Positions 17,191 through 26,067 of a DNA stretch of 37,440 nucleotides are shown piece by piece. Each line of letters opens with the position of its first letter. Within the stretch, counting starts at the first letter, position 1. A program made the translations under genes and the position numbers. Below the pieces are notes generated by a model. It searched no databases and was not told where the DNA came from. It worked only from the letters and a program-made list of their open reading frames with translations. Origin of the DNA: Gammaproteobacteria bacterium. GTDB lineage: Bacteria; Pseudomonadota; Gammaproteobacteria; Ga0077536. The stretch lies in NCBI GenBank assembly GCA_030830685.1, contig JAURMM010000044.1, positions 1 through 37,440 on the forward strand, given 5' to 3'.

Positions 17191-19788
17191 ATGGTCGATT
17201 TCGCACGCCAGCTAATTCCGGTCAACATCGAAGACGAGATGCGGCACTCCTATATGGAGTACGCCATGAGCGTGATCGTGGGCCGCGCCCTGCCGGACGT
17301 CCGCGATGGTCTCAAACCCGTCCATCGCCGCGTCCTGTTCGCGATGCACGAGTCCAACAATGTCTGGAACCGACCCTACGTCAAGTGCGCCCGCATCGTG
17401 GGCGAGGTGATGGGTAAATATCACCCGCACGGGGACAACGCGATCTACGACACCTTGGTGCGCATGGCGCAGGATTTCTCCCTGCGCTACACCCTCATCG
17501 ACGGACAGGGCAACTTCGGTTCGGTGGACGGGGATGCCCCCGCAGCCATGCGCTACACCGAATGCCGCCTGGACCGCATCGCGGCGCAGATGCTCGAGGA
17601 CATCGATCGCGAGACCGTGGATTTCGTGCCGAACTACGATGGCAAGGAACGCGAGCCTACTGTCCTGCCGGCCCGTATTCCGAACTTGCTGGTCAATGGT
17701 TCCAGCGGGATCGCCGTGGGCATGGCAACCAATATCCCGCCCCACAATCTGCGCGAAATCATCAGCGCGTGCCTCGCCCTCATCGAGACCCCTCTGCTCA
17801 CGGTTGAGGAGCTCATGCGGTATGTGCCCGGGCCCGATTTCCCCACGGCTGGCATCATCAACGGGGCGGCCGGCATCCGTGAGGCCTACCGCACCGGGCG
17901 AGGCCGGATTTATGTTCGGGCCAAGGCCGAGATCGAAGATGGAGAAGGGGATTCACCGCGCATCGTGGTGACGGAACTTCCCTATCAGGTGAACAAGGCT
18001 CGCCTGATGGAAAAAATTGCCGAGCTGGTGAAGGAAAAGAAGCTCACCGGCATCCGTGAGCTCCGAGACGAGTCCGACAAACACGGGATGCGGGTGGTCA
18101 TCGAGATCAAGCGCGGGGAGGTGCCGGAGGTTCTGCTCAACAACCTCTACTCCCAGACCCAGATGCAGACCGTGTTCGGTATCAACACAGTGGCGCTGGT
18201 GGACGGCCAACCGCGCACCCTGGACCTCAAGTCCCTGCTGGAATGCTTTCTGCGCCATCGCCGCGAGGTGGTCACCCGCCGCACACTCTTCGAACTGCGC
18301 AAGGCGCGGGATCGTGCCCATATCCTGGAAGGGCTGGCTGTCGCGCTCGCCAACATCGACGAAGTGATCGCCCTCATCAAGGCGGCGCCCGGCCCCAATG
18401 AGGCACGCACCGCGCTGACCAGCCGCGGGTGGACACCGGGCGTGGTGGAGACGATGCTCGCCAGAGCTGGCGCGACGGCCTCCCGACCCGACGACCTGCC
18501 TGCCCACTGCGGATTGCGCGAAGACGGCTACCACCTCTCCGAGCGCCAGGCCAAGGAAATCCTGGAGATGCGCCTGCAGCGCCTCACTGCGCTGGAGCAG
18601 GACAAGATTCTCGATGAATATCGTGAAATCCTGGTCCGTATCGATGATCTGCTCGACATCCTCGCCCGCCCCGAGCGGCTGCTGCAGGTGATTCACGACG
18701 AGCTGGTCGAGATCCGCGATACCTTCGGTGACGAACGGCGCACGCGCATCGAAACCACCCATGAGGATCTTTCACTCGAGGATTTGATCACGCCCGAGGA
18801 TGTGGTGGTGACCCTGTCCCACAAGGGCTATGCCAAATCCCAGCCCATCGCGGCCTACCGCTCGCAGCGCCGCGGCGGCAAGGGCAAGGCGGCGACCGTG
18901 GTGAAGGACGAGGATTTCGTCGACAAGCTCTTCGTCGCCAACACCCACGACACCCTGCTGTCCTTCTCGAATCACGGCAAGGTCTACCGACTCAAGGTCT
19001 ACGAACTGCCCCAGGCCGGCCGCACTGCGCGTGGCAAGCCGCTCGTGAACTTGCTGCCTTTGGCTGATGATGAGCGCATCACGGCGATGCTCCCGGTGAA
19101 GGAATTCACGCCGGATCGCTACATCTTCATGGCTACCCGCCACGGCACGGTCAAGAAGACCCCGTTGCAGGAGTTCGCCAATGTGCGCTCCAGCGGCATC
19201 ATTGCGGTGGATTTGGACGTGGATGACAGTCTCGTCGGGGTGGTCCTGACCGATGGCACCAGCGATGTCATGCTGGTCAGCTCCGACGGCAAGGCAGTGC
19301 GTTTCAAGGAACAGGAAGTCAGGCCCATGGGCCGGACTGCGCACGGTGTGCGTGGTATCCGTCTTGGCGAGGAGCAGCGCGTCATTGCGCTCATTCCGGT
19401 CGATCCCGAGCGGACCATCCTGTTCGCCACGGAAAACGGTTACGGCAAGCAGACTCGCGTGGACGAATTCCCGGTGCACGGTCGCGGCGGCCAGGGCGTC
19501 ATCGCGATTCAGACCTCGGCCCGCAACGGTGCCGTGGTCGGCGCAGCTGGGGTCACGCCGGAAGCCGAGATCATGCTGGTGAGCGATCGTGGAACGCTGG
19601 TGCGGACCCCGGTGGAGGGCGTCTCGCTGGTGGGTCGGAATACCCAGGGGGTGCGCCTCATTTCACTCGGCGACGGTGAAAAGCTCATCGGGATGGAACC
19701 GATCGCGGATACCGCCGGCGGTCCAGAGGTTGGGGGGGATGCATCGGAAGACGTCGAGGATGAGGGCGGGGACGAGGCCGGGCAGTGA
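17191..19788 (+). CDS. gyrA: DNA gyrase subunit A
   Basis: GyrA is the breakage-reunion subunit of DNA gyrase, which introduces negative supercoils and is the quinolone target. The 865-residue protein keeps E. coli numbering at the N-terminus: Arg121-Tyr122 (catalytic Tyr) in AAMRYTE, and the quinolone-determining loop GDNAIYD at 81-87, with Asn instead of the E. coli Ser at 83 and Asp retained at 87. The GyrA box QRRGGKG at 559-565 in the C-terminal DNA-wrapping domain identifies gyrase rather than ParC. The C-terminus ends in an acidic tail rich in Asp/Glu. No strong ribosome site is seen before the ATG. Its stop overlaps the pheA start, with serC, the usual intervening gene in Pseudomonas, absent. 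Confidence 0.98.
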   Translation: MVDFARQLIPVNIEDEMRHSYMEYAMSVIVGRALPDVRDGLKPVHRRVLFAMHESNNVWNRPYVKCARIVGEVMGKYHPHGDNAIYDTLVRMAQDFSLRYTLIDGQGNFGSVDGDAPAAMRYTECRLDRIAAQMLEDIDRETVDFVPNYDGKEREPTVLPARIPNLLVNGSSGIAVGMATNIPPHNLREIISACLALIETPLLTVEELMRYVPGPDFPTAGIINGAAGIREAYRTGRGRIYVRAKAEIEDGEGDSPRIVVTELPYQVNKARLMEKIAELVKEKKLTGIRELRDESDKHGMRVVIEIKRGEVPEVLLNNLYSQTQMQTVFGINTVALVDGQPRTLDLKSLLECFLRHRREVVTRRTLFELRKARDRAHILEGLAVALANIDEVIALIKAAPGPNEARTALTSRGWTPGVVETMLARAGATASRPDDLPAHCGLREDGYHLSERQAKEILEMRLQRLTALEQDKILDEYREILVRIDDLLDILARPERLLQVIHDELVEIRDTFGDERRTRIETTHEDLSLEDLITPEDVVVTLSHKGYAKSQPIAAYRSQRRGGKGKAATVVKDEDFVDKLFVANTHDTLLSFSNHGKVYRLKVYELPQAGRTARGKPLVNLLPLADDERITAMLPVKEFTPDRYIFMATRHGTVKKTPLQEFANVRSSGIIAVDLDVDDSLVGVVLTDGTSDVMLVSSDGKAVRFKEQEVRPMGRTAHGVRGIRLGEEQRVIALIPVDPERTILFATENGYGKQTRVDEFPVHGRGGQGVIAIQTSARNGAVVGAAGVTPEAEIMLVSDRGTLVRTPVEGVSLVGRNTQGVRLISLGDGEKLIGMEPIADTAGGPEVGGDASEDVEDEGGDEAGQ

Positions 19789-20873
19789 TGCGGGAGGAAG
19801 ACGCGCTCAAGGCCGCACGGGCCAAGATTGACGCCATCGACCGGGAGATCCTCCGCCTCATCAACGAGCGTGCCAATCACGCTGTCGAAATCGGCCGCAT
19901 CAAGCGGCAGGGTGGCGCCGTCACCATGCTCTACCGGGCGGAGCGCGAAGCCGAGGTATTGCGGCGGGTGCGCGATGAAAACCCCGGCCCATTGCCTGCT
20001 GAGCACGCCGTGCGCATCGTGCGTGAAATCATGTCCGCGTGCCTTGCGCTGGAAGAACCCCTGCGCGTGGCCTATCTCGGGCCTGCCGGAACCTACACGC
20101 ATGCCGCCGCAGAAAAACATTTCGGTGGTGCCGCGCGGTTCCTGCCGGTGGCCAACATCGATGACATCGTCCGCGAAGTGGAAGCGGGTGGCGCCGACTT
20201 CGGCATTCTCCCGATCGAGAATTCGCTGGAAGGGCCGGTCAACCAGTCCCACGATGCAATTCGTGCATCGGCCCTCAGCCTGTGCGGAGAGGTAATTCTG
20301 CCGGTTCACCACCAGTTCCTGTCACGGGTGGCTACGGTAGAAGGTGTGCGGCGCGTGTACGCGCATGGCCAGGCGCTCGCCCAATGTCGGCGTTGGCTCG
20401 ATGCCCACTGTCCGGCCGCGGAACGTATCGCCACCAGCAGCAATGCCGAGGCCGCGCGCCGCGTCGTGGATGAGCCCGAGGCGGCAGCCATTGCTGGCAC
20501 CATCGCGGCGGCCCTCTATGAATTGCCAGCGCTGGCCTCGAACATCGAGGATCAGGCGGACAACACGACCCGCTTCCTGGTGCTGGGACGCTCGCCTGTC
20601 GGACCGACCGGTGACGACATTACCTCACTCGTGTTCGGAACGGCCAACCGGGCCGGTGCCTTGTGCGAAGTGTTGCAGGCGTTCTCCCAGGCAGGCATCA
20701 GCATGAGTCGCATCCAGTCCCGGCCACTGCGCCAGGGCACCTGGGAATACGTGTTCTTCGTGGACATCGCGGGCCATCAGCAGGACGCCCCGGTGGCCGC
20801 GGCGCTGGCTGAAGTGGCCCGCCATACTTCCACCTGTCGCATCCTCGGCTCCTATCCGCGCGCAGTCCTTTGA
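19788..20873 (+). CDS. pheA: Bifunctional chorismate mutase/prephenate dehydratase (P-protein)
   Basis: The protein should convert chorismate to prephenate and on to phenylpyruvate for phenylalanine synthesis. From ATG 19788 (TGATG, one base shared with the gyrA stop) it has 361 residues; GTG 19785 is the alternative. It has an AroQ-type mutase helix bundle at about 1-85 (KIDAIDREILRLINERA), a dehydratase domain from about 93 (LGPAGTYTHAAAEKHFG, then DNTTRFLVLG), and a C-terminal ACT regulatory domain from about 277. The two ACT motifs that bind phenylalanine in E. coli, GALV and ESRP, read GALC (290-293) and QSRP (310-313) here. It is followed at once by tyrA; no histidinol-phosphate-type aminotransferase gene lies between them. 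Confidence 0.96.
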   Translation: MREEDALKAARAKIDAIDREILRLINERANHAVEIGRIKRQGGAVTMLYRAEREAEVLRRVRDENPGPLPAEHAVRIVREIMSACLALEEPLRVAYLGPAGTYTHAAAEKHFGGAARFLPVANIDDIVREVEAGGADFGILPIENSLEGPVNQSHDAIRASALSLCGEVILPVHHQFLSRVATVEGVRRVYAHGQALAQCRRWLDAHCPAAERIATSSNAEAARRVVDEPEAAAIAGTIAAALYELPALASNIEDQADNTTRFLVLGRSPVGPTGDDITSLVFGTANRAGALCEVLQAFSQAGISMSRIQSRPLRQGTWEYVFFVDIAGHQQDAPVAAALAEVARHTSTCRILGSYPRAVL

Positions 20874-20878
20874 GTGAG

Positions 20879-21754
20879 ATGATCCAGCGGCTGGCGGTCA
20901 TTGGCGTCGGTCTGATCGGCGGCTCCTTGGCGGCAGCCCTGCGCCGGCGCGGGTTGGTGCGGGAAGTGGTGGGCTGCGGTCGTGATGCGCGCAACCTGGA
21001 ACAGGGTGTCACGATGGGCGTCCTTGATAGCTACACCCACGACCCGGCCGAAGCCGTCGCCGGTGCCGACATGGTGGTGGTGGCCGTCACCTTGGGCGCA
21101 ACCCGTGGAATTCTTGAGCTTATCGCGCCGGCACTGGACGCCTCGTCCATCGTGACCGATGCCGGTAGCACCAAAGTCGGAATCATCGCTGATGCACGAC
21201 TCGCGCTCGGCGCACACTTTCCTCGTTTCGTCCCCGGGCACCCCATTGCAGGCGGTGAGCGCAGTGGTGTGGAAGCCTCCAACCCGGAGCTCTATGAACG
21301 ACATCGGGTCATCCTGACACCGGTTGCCGAGACCGCGCCGGCAGCCCTGGCGGCCGTCCGGGACATGTGGGAAGCAACGGGTGCCGAGGTGGTCGACATG
21401 GCCCCTGCGCACCACGATGAGGTGCTCGCGGCCACGAGCCACCTCCCTCACATGCTGGCCTACGCTCTGGTGGACTGCCTGGCAGGTCTCGAGGATGGCC
21501 GGGGCTCCATTCTTGATTATGCCGCGGGTGGCTTCCGCGACTTCACCCGCATCGCCTCCAGCAATCCCGCGATGTGGCGCGATATCGCCTTGCAGAACCG
21601 GGCGCCACTGGAAGCCTTGTGCGCGCGCTTCGAAGCCACTTTCAATGACCTCCGGCAGGCCATCGCCCGGGGGGACGGGGCGGCGATGGAGGCCATGTTC
21701 ACGCATGCCAAGCAGGTACGCGATGCCTACCTTCGGAGGAGCGGCAAGCCGTGA
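20879..21754 (+). CDS. tyrA: Prephenate dehydrogenase family protein
   Basis: TyrA-type enzymes oxidatively decarboxylate prephenate (or arogenate) on the way to tyrosine. From ATG 20879 the product has 291 residues with a Rossmann motif GVGLIGGSL (9-17), VVVAVTLGATRGIL, TDAGSTK, GHPIAGGERSGVE and the catalytic-region HLPHMLAYAL. A TTG at 20870, overlapping the pheA stop as TTGA, is an alternative start adding three residues; neither has a good ribosome site, in keeping with coupling to pheA. It lacks the N-terminal mutase of enteric TyrA. NAD versus NADP use and prephenate versus arogenate preference cannot be told by eye. It overlaps aroA by 4 nt. Confidence 0.95.
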   Translation: MIQRLAVIGVGLIGGSLAAALRRRGLVREVVGCGRDARNLEQGVTMGVLDSYTHDPAEAVAGADMVVVAVTLGATRGILELIAPALDASSIVTDAGSTKVGIIADARLALGAHFPRFVPGHPIAGGERSGVEASNPELYERHRVILTPVAETAPAALAAVRDMWEATGAEVVDMAPAHHDEVLAATSHLPHMLAYALVDCLAGLEDGRGSILDYAAGGFRDFTRIASSNPAMWRDIALQNRAPLEALCARFEATFNDLRQAIARGDGAAMEAMFTHAKQVRDAYLRRSGKP

Positions 21755-23055
21755 GCAACGACATCCTCATCGCGCGGCCGAGGGGGCGCCTGCAGGGCAG
21801 CCTCACCGTCCCCGGCGACAAATCCATCTCGCATCGCTCGGTGATGCTTGGTGCGCTCGCCGAGGGTGTGACCGAGGTGCGCGACTGCCTCATGGGTGAA
21901 GATGTCCGCGCCACCATGGGGGCGTTTCGCGCGATGGGCGTCACGATCGATGAGCTGGAAGACGGCCGCCTGCTGCGTATCCATGGCGTCGGCCTGAACG
22001 GCCTCAAAGCGCCGACCGAGGTGCTGGATTGCGGCAATTCGGGCACGTCGATGCGCTTGCTGTGCGGCATCGTGGCGGGTGCAGGACTGCCGGCCACTCT
22101 GAGCGGCGACGCGTCACTGTGTCGTCGACCCATGCGCCGGGTGACCGAGCCACTGGGACTCATGGGCGCCCGTATCGAGACCGCGGCGCAAGGTACGCCG
22201 CCCCTGCACATCCAAGGTGGACGGGCACTGCACGGGATCGACTACGTCCTCCCCATGGCCAGTGCGCAGGTCAAGTCGGCATTGCTGCTCGCTGGACTCT
22301 TTGCCGCAGGCGAGACTTGCGTAACCGAGCCTGCCATCACCCGTGATCACAGCGAGCGGATGCTGCGGGGCTTTGGTGTCGAGGTCGCGCAGTCCGATTC
22401 CCGGGTGTGCATCAGAGGGGGGCAGGCCTTGCGCGCCACCTCCATCGTGGTGCCGGCTGATATTTCCTCCGCCGCTTTCTTCCTCGTCGGAGCGGCATTG
22501 CAGGGTCGCGAAACCCTCACCGTGCGCGCAGTCGGGGTCAATCCCACCCGTACCGGCGTCCTCGACATCCTGCGTCTGATGGGCGCGAAGCTTTCTTTGG
22601 ACAATCCACGCGAGATCGGTGGTGAGCCGGTGGCGGACATCACCGTGCACCCGGGGGAACTTCACGGGGCTGAGATTCCCGCTGATCTGGTGCCCCTTGC
22701 CATCGATGAATTCCCCGCCTTGTTCGTGGCCGCCGCCTGCGCACGGGGCCGCACTGTGGTCACCGGTGCGGAGGAACTGCGGCACAAGGAAAGTGACCGG
22801 ATCGAGACCATGGCACGGGGTCTGCGGGCCTTGGGCGTCACCGTCGAGACCCTGCCGGACGGCATGGTCATCGAAGGTTGCCAGCGCCTTGGCGCGGGCA
22901 CCATCGAGGCGCACGGCGACCACCGCATTGCCATGGCCTTTGCCATGGCGAGCCTGCGTGCCGAGGCTGATATCACCATTCATGGCGCGTCCGCGATCGC
23001 GACTTCCTTCCCGGACTTCGTGGCGCTGGCCAGAACCGCCGGCCTGCTGATCTGA
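21751..23055 (+). CDS. aroA: 3-phosphoshikimate 1-carboxyvinyltransferase (EPSP synthase)
   Basis: AroA joins shikimate-3-phosphate and phosphoenolpyruvate to EPSP, the target step of glyphosate. It begins with GTG 21751, overlapping the tyrA stop as GTGA, with GGAGGA 9 nt upstream; the product has 434 residues. Motifs quoted for class II EPSP synthases are all present: GDKS (22-25), SAQVK (171-175), RDHSE (198-202) and NPTR (264-267). At the glyphosate-contact loop it reads NSGTSMRL (96-103): Gly98 as in sensitive enzymes, but Leu103 where E. coli has Pro101. Sequence style is close to the AroA half of the Pseudomonas TyrA-AroA fusion. It supplies chorismate precursors to pheA and tyrA beside it. 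Confidence 0.97.
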   Translation: MSNDILIARPRGRLQGSLTVPGDKSISHRSVMLGALAEGVTEVRDCLMGEDVRATMGAFRAMGVTIDELEDGRLLRIHGVGLNGLKAPTEVLDCGNSGTSMRLLCGIVAGAGLPATLSGDASLCRRPMRRVTEPLGLMGARIETAAQGTPPLHIQGGRALHGIDYVLPMASAQVKSALLLAGLFAAGETCVTEPAITRDHSERMLRGFGVEVAQSDSRVCIRGGQALRATSIVVPADISSAAFFLVGAALQGRETLTVRAVGVNPTRTGVLDILRLMGAKLSLDNPREIGGEPVADITVHPGELHGAEIPADLVPLAIDEFPALFVAAACARGRTVVTGAEELRHKESDRIETMARGLRALGVTVETLPDGMVIEGCQRLGAGTIEAHGDHRIAMAFAMASLRAEADITIHGASAIATSFPDFVALARTAGLLI

Positions 23056-23063
23056 CGGCGCAC

Positions 23064-23744
23064 ATGGCTGTCCAACCTCCCGTCATCGCGGTGGATGGGC
23101 CGAGCGGCACCGGCAAGGGCACGCTGTGCCTGCGTCTGGCCGCGCAACTCGGTTGGCATTTCCTGGACAGCGGGGTGCTCTACCGCCTGGTGGGTTTCCT
23201 TGCCCTCAAACGCGGCCTTGCGCTGGATGATGCGGCAGGCCTCGCTCCGCTGGCAGCAGACTTGCCGGTGGAGTTCCGTCCCCTGGCCGAGGATCTCGAG
23301 ATTCACCTGGAAGGCGAGGATGTGACCCGATCCGTGCGCACTGAGCGCATCGGGGATGCGGCTTCCAGGGTGGCGGCCAGCCCCCCGGTGCGTGAGGCTC
23401 TGCTCGCGCGCCAGCGCGCGATGCGCCGGGCGCCGGGGCTGGTGGCCGACGGCCGGGACATGGGGACGGTGGTGTTTCCGGATGCGCCGCTCAAGATTTT
23501 CCTGACGGCAAGTGCCGAGACGCGCGCGGAGAGGCGTTATAAGCAGTTGAAGGGCAAGGGAAATGATGTTAGCTTGCCGGCGCTCTTGGAGGACATCCGC
23601 GCCCGCGACGAACGCGATGCGACACGCGCCATAGCGCCACTCGTAGCCGCGCCAGACGCCGAGATTCTTGATACGACCCTGCTCGGGATTGCCGAAGTGA
23701 CAGACCGCGTGATGCACCTGGTGCGCCAACGTGGTCTCGCCTGA
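23064..23744 (+). CDS. cmk: Cytidylate kinase
   Basis: Cmk phosphorylates CMP and dCMP with ATP, feeding CDP/dCDP pools. The 226-residue protein (E. coli 227) has the P-loop GPSGTGKG at residues 12-19, LDSGVLYR shortly after (usually LDTGALYR), the DGRDMGTVVFP signature and a basic lid region RAERRYKQL. It starts 8 nt after aroA, and aroA-cmk-rpsA-ihfB is a standard gammaproteobacterial order. It recycles CMP released by IspF and by CMP-KDO use. No clear terminator follows. Confidence 0.97.
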   Translation: MAVQPPVIAVDGPSGTGKGTLCLRLAAQLGWHFLDSGVLYRLVGFLALKRGLALDDAAGLAPLAADLPVEFRPLAEDLEIHLEGEDVTRSVRTERIGDAASRVAASPPVREALLARQRAMRRAPGLVADGRDMGTVVFPDAPLKIFLTASAETRAERRYKQLKGKGNDVSLPALLEDIRARDERDATRAIAPLVAAPDAEILDTTLLGIAEVTDRVMHLVRQRGLA

Positions 23745-23894
23745 CCCAGAGACCGCGCAAGACCGGATGTCCGTTTGTTCAACCCCTAACCCTGTCAAAG
23801 GTGGGGACGGTCATGCCCATGCCGCACCGGCGGCACTTTGCCGTTCCTCCCCGCGCCAGAACGAGAAAACACAGTGAGTACTTCAGAAGCAGTG
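23745..23894 (+). promoter_or_regulatory. rpsA leader with hairpin and a non-canonical ribosome site
   Basis: This 150-nt stretch has no gene. A hairpin TGCCGC-ACCG-GCGGCA (23820-23835, 6-bp stem, tetraloop) lies 59 nt before the rpsA ATG, followed by an A-rich region. No AGGAGG-like site precedes the ATG; there is only GAAG five bases upstream. In E. coli the rpsA leader is likewise structured, lacks a canonical Shine-Dalgarno, and is the site of S1 autogenous control, so a similar role is inferred. I see no convincing promoter hexamers. Confidence 0.42.
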
Positions 23895-25568
23895 ATGTCA
23901 GAAAGCTTTGCCGAACTTTTCGAGCAGAGCCTCACCCAGACCAAGATGAAGCCAGGCACCATCGTGCAGGGCACGGTGGTCGAGATTCGTCCGGATTTCG
24001 TGATCGTCAGCGCCGGGCTCAAGTCCGAAGGCGTTATTCCTGCCGACCAGTTCCGTAATGCCGCGGGCGAGCTCGAAATCGCCGTCGGCGATGTGGTCGA
24101 TGTGGCTCTGGATGCAGTCGAGGATGGCTATGGTGAAACCCGCCTCTCGCGCGACAAGGCCAAACGCGCCAAGGCCTGGGACGAACTCGAAAAGGCCTGC
24201 GAAGCCGGCCAGACTGTCACCGGCGTGATCAGCGACAAGGTCAAGGGCGGTTTCACGGTGGATATCACCACCATTCGCGCCTTCCTGCCCGGCTCACTGG
24301 TGGACGTGCGTCCTGTTCGCGATACGAGCTATCTCGAAGGCAAGCCGCTCGAATTCAAGGTCGTCAAAGTCGACCGCAAGCGCAACAACGTCGTCGTGTC
24401 CCGCCGCGCCGTGGTGGAGAGCGAAAACTCGGCCGAGCGCGAAGCGCTGTTCGAAAGCCTCAAGGAAGGCGCCATCTGCAAGGGACTGGTCAAGAACCTC
24501 ACCGACTACGGTGCGTTCATCGACCTCGGCGGCATCGACGGCCTGCTGCACATCACCGACATGGCGTGGAAACGCGTCAAGCATCCGTCCGAGGTGGTCA
24601 GCATCGGCGAGGAAATCACGGTCAAGGTGCTCAAGTTCGACCGCGAGCGCACCCGTGTCTCGCTCGGCCTGAAGCAGCTCGGCGATGATCCGTGGGTCGA
24701 TATTTCCCGCCGCTATCCGGAGCATGCCCGCCTGTTCGGAACGGTCACGAACATCGCCGACTACGGCTGCTTCGTGGAGATCGAGGAAGGGGTGGAAGGC
24801 CTGGTCCACGTGTCCGAAATGGACTGGACCAACAAGAATGTCCATCCCTCGAAGGTGGTTCATCTCGGCCAGGAAGTCGAAGTCATGGTCCTCGACATCG
24901 ACGAGGAGCGCCGTCGTATCTCGCTCGGCATGAAACAGTGCCGCTCCAATCCGTGGGAAGAGTTCGCCGCCACCCACAACAAGAACGACCGCGTGAGTGG
25001 CGTGATTAAGTCCATCACCGATTTCGGCATCTTCATCGGGCTGGAAGGTGGCATCGACGGCCTCGTGCATCTCTCCGATCTGTCCTGGGACATCGCGGGC
25101 GAAGAGGCGGTGCGCAACTTCAAGAAGGGCGACGAGATCGAAACCGTGGTGCTGGCCGTGGATGCCGAGCGTGAGCGTATCTCGCTGGGCGTGAAGCAGA
25201 TGGCACAGGATCCCTTCTCCTCGTACCTCGCCGACAGCGGGAAGGGCACGGTGGTCAAGGGCATCATCACTGCCGTGGACGCCAAGTCCGCAACCCTAAA
25301 CCTGGGCGATGGTATCGAGGGCGTGATTCGCGCCAGCGAAATCAGCCGCGACCAGGTGGACGATGCCCGCAAGGTGCTGAAGGAAGGCGAGGAGATCGAG
25401 GCCATGATCGTCGGCGTCGACCGCAAGCGCCGCGTCATCAATCTGTCGATCAAGGCCAAGGAAAGCGACGACGAGGCAACCGCCCTGCAGGAGTATGGTT
25501 CGGATACCGAATACTCCGGCACCACGAAGCTCGGTGATCTTCTGCGCGAGCAGCTCGAGAACCGGTAA
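23895..25568 (+). CDS. rpsA: 30S ribosomal protein S1
   Basis: S1 binds mRNA leaders on the 30S subunit and promotes initiation on structured or Shine-Dalgarno-poor messages. ATG 23895 gives 557 residues, exactly the E. coli length, beginning [16 protein letters not shown] 23874 would add seven residues (VSTSEAV), and the first ATG at 23838 would add 19 unlike the family. Six tandem S1 (OB-fold) repeats of about 85 residues are visible; repeats three to six carry [31 protein letters not shown] and [16 protein letters not shown] signatures and recurring RISLGMKQ-type ends. Between rpsA and ihfB lie two potential hairpins. Confidence 0.98.
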   Translation: MSESFAELFEQSLTQTKMKPGTIVQGTVVEIRPDFVIVSAGLKSEGVIPADQFRNAAGELEIAVGDVVDVALDAVEDGYGETRLSRDKAKRAKAWDELEKACEAGQTVTGVISDKVKGGFTVDITTIRAFLPGSLVDVRPVRDTSYLEGKPLEFKVVKVDRKRNNVVVSRRAVVESENSAEREALFESLKEGAICKGLVKNLTDYGAFIDLGGIDGLLHITDMAWKRVKHPSEVVSIGEEITVKVLKFDRERTRVSLGLKQLGDDPWVDISRRYPEHARLFGTVTNIADYGCFVEIEEGVEGLVHVSEMDWTNKNVHPSKVVHLGQEVEVMVLDIDEERRRISLGMKQCRSNPWEEFAATHNKNDRVSGVIKSITDFGIFIGLEGGIDGLVHLSDLSWDIAGEEAVRNFKKGDEIETVVLAVDAERERISLGVKQMAQDPFSSYLADSGKGTVVKGIITAVDAKSATLNLGDGIEGVIRASEISRDQVDDARKVLKEGEEIEAMIVGVDRKRRVINLSIKAKESDDEATALQEYGSDTEYSGTTKLGDLLREQLENR

Positions 25569-25620
25569 GGCCAGGCCGTAACCGGTCTCAGGCGGGGCCG
25601 CGCCACGAGGGTGCGGCTCC
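25557..25620 (+). other. Tandem hairpins at the 3' end of rpsA
   Basis: The first hairpin spans the rpsA stop: GAG-A-ACCGGT (25557-25566) pairs with ACCGGTCTC (25581-25589), nine pairs with one bulged A and a 14-nt loop. The second pairs GGGGCCGC (25594-25601) with GCGGCTCC (25613-25620), eight pairs with one G-U and an 11-nt loop. Neither is followed by a U-run, so intrinsic termination is unlikely; mRNA 3'-end protection or partial attenuation between the highly expressed rpsA and ihfB is an inference. Confidence 0.38.
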
Positions 25621-25662
25621 ACTGTTCCGGGGCGCAATGGCGATGATCAAGCGAGAACAGGA

Positions 25663-26010
25663 ATGACCAAGTCCGAGTTGATCGAGATTCTTGTGCGCAA
25701 GCAGACTCAGCTTGGCTATCGCGATGTCGAGTTGGCCGTGAAGACCATGCTGGAGCAGATGGGTCAGACCTTGGCATCCGGCAAGCGCATCGAGATTCGC
25801 GGATTCGGCAGTTTTTCCCTGCACTATCGACCACCCCGCCTGGGACGCAACCCCAAGAGCGGGGATCCTGTTTCCCTGCCCGCCAAGTACGTGCCGCACT
25901 TCAAGCCCGGCAAGGAACTACGTGAGCGCGTGAACGCACTGGATGATGCGACCATTGAACGTGGTCGCGCCGCGTCCGCGAATGATGCAGACGAGGATGA
26001 TGACGATTGA
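25663..26010 (+). CDS. ihfB: Integration host factor subunit beta
   Basis: IHF-beta pairs with IHF-alpha to bend DNA sharply at specific sites in transcription, replication and recombination. The 115-residue product begins [14 protein letters not shown] and has the beta-arm signature [24 protein letters not shown] with the intercalating Pro64. The C-terminus is about 15-20 residues longer than the usual 94-100 and ends in a strongly acidic run (DADEDDDD), not part of the fold. Gene position after rpsA is the standard one and favours IHF-beta over HU. The ribosome site is weak (GCGAGAACAGGA directly before ATG). Confidence 0.95.
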   Translation: MTKSELIEILVRKQTQLGYRDVELAVKTMLEQMGQTLASGKRIEIRGFGSFSLHYRPPRLGRNPKSGDPVSLPAKYVPHFKPGKELRERVNALDDATIERGRAASANDADEDDDD

Positions 26011-26013
26011 GCC

Positions 26014-26033
26014 TCTGCCCGCTCCCGGGCAGA
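26014..26033 (+). other. Perfect hairpin directly after ihfB
   Basis: Four bases after the ihfB stop, TCTGCCCG (26014-26021) pairs perfectly with CGGGCAGA (26026-26033) around a CTCC loop: an 8-bp GC-rich stem. The bases after it (CCTCGCGG) contain no U-run, so it is not a classical rho-independent terminator. It may protect the 3' end of the ihfB message or slow transcription before lapA. Confidence 0.5.
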
Positions 26034-26040
26034 CCTCGCG

Positions 26041-26052
26041 GTGGCATGCCAC
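26041..26052. repeat. 12-bp perfect palindrome upstream of lapA
   Basis: GTGGCATGCCAC is a perfect 12-bp palindrome in the 57-nt ihfB-lapA gap, 15 nt before the lapA ATG. It follows the hairpin after ihfB. It could be an operator half-pair or part of an RNA structure covering the lapA start region; no known regulator site is recognised. Confidence 0.35.
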
Positions 26053-26067
26053 TGCTGAGCACCGCAC

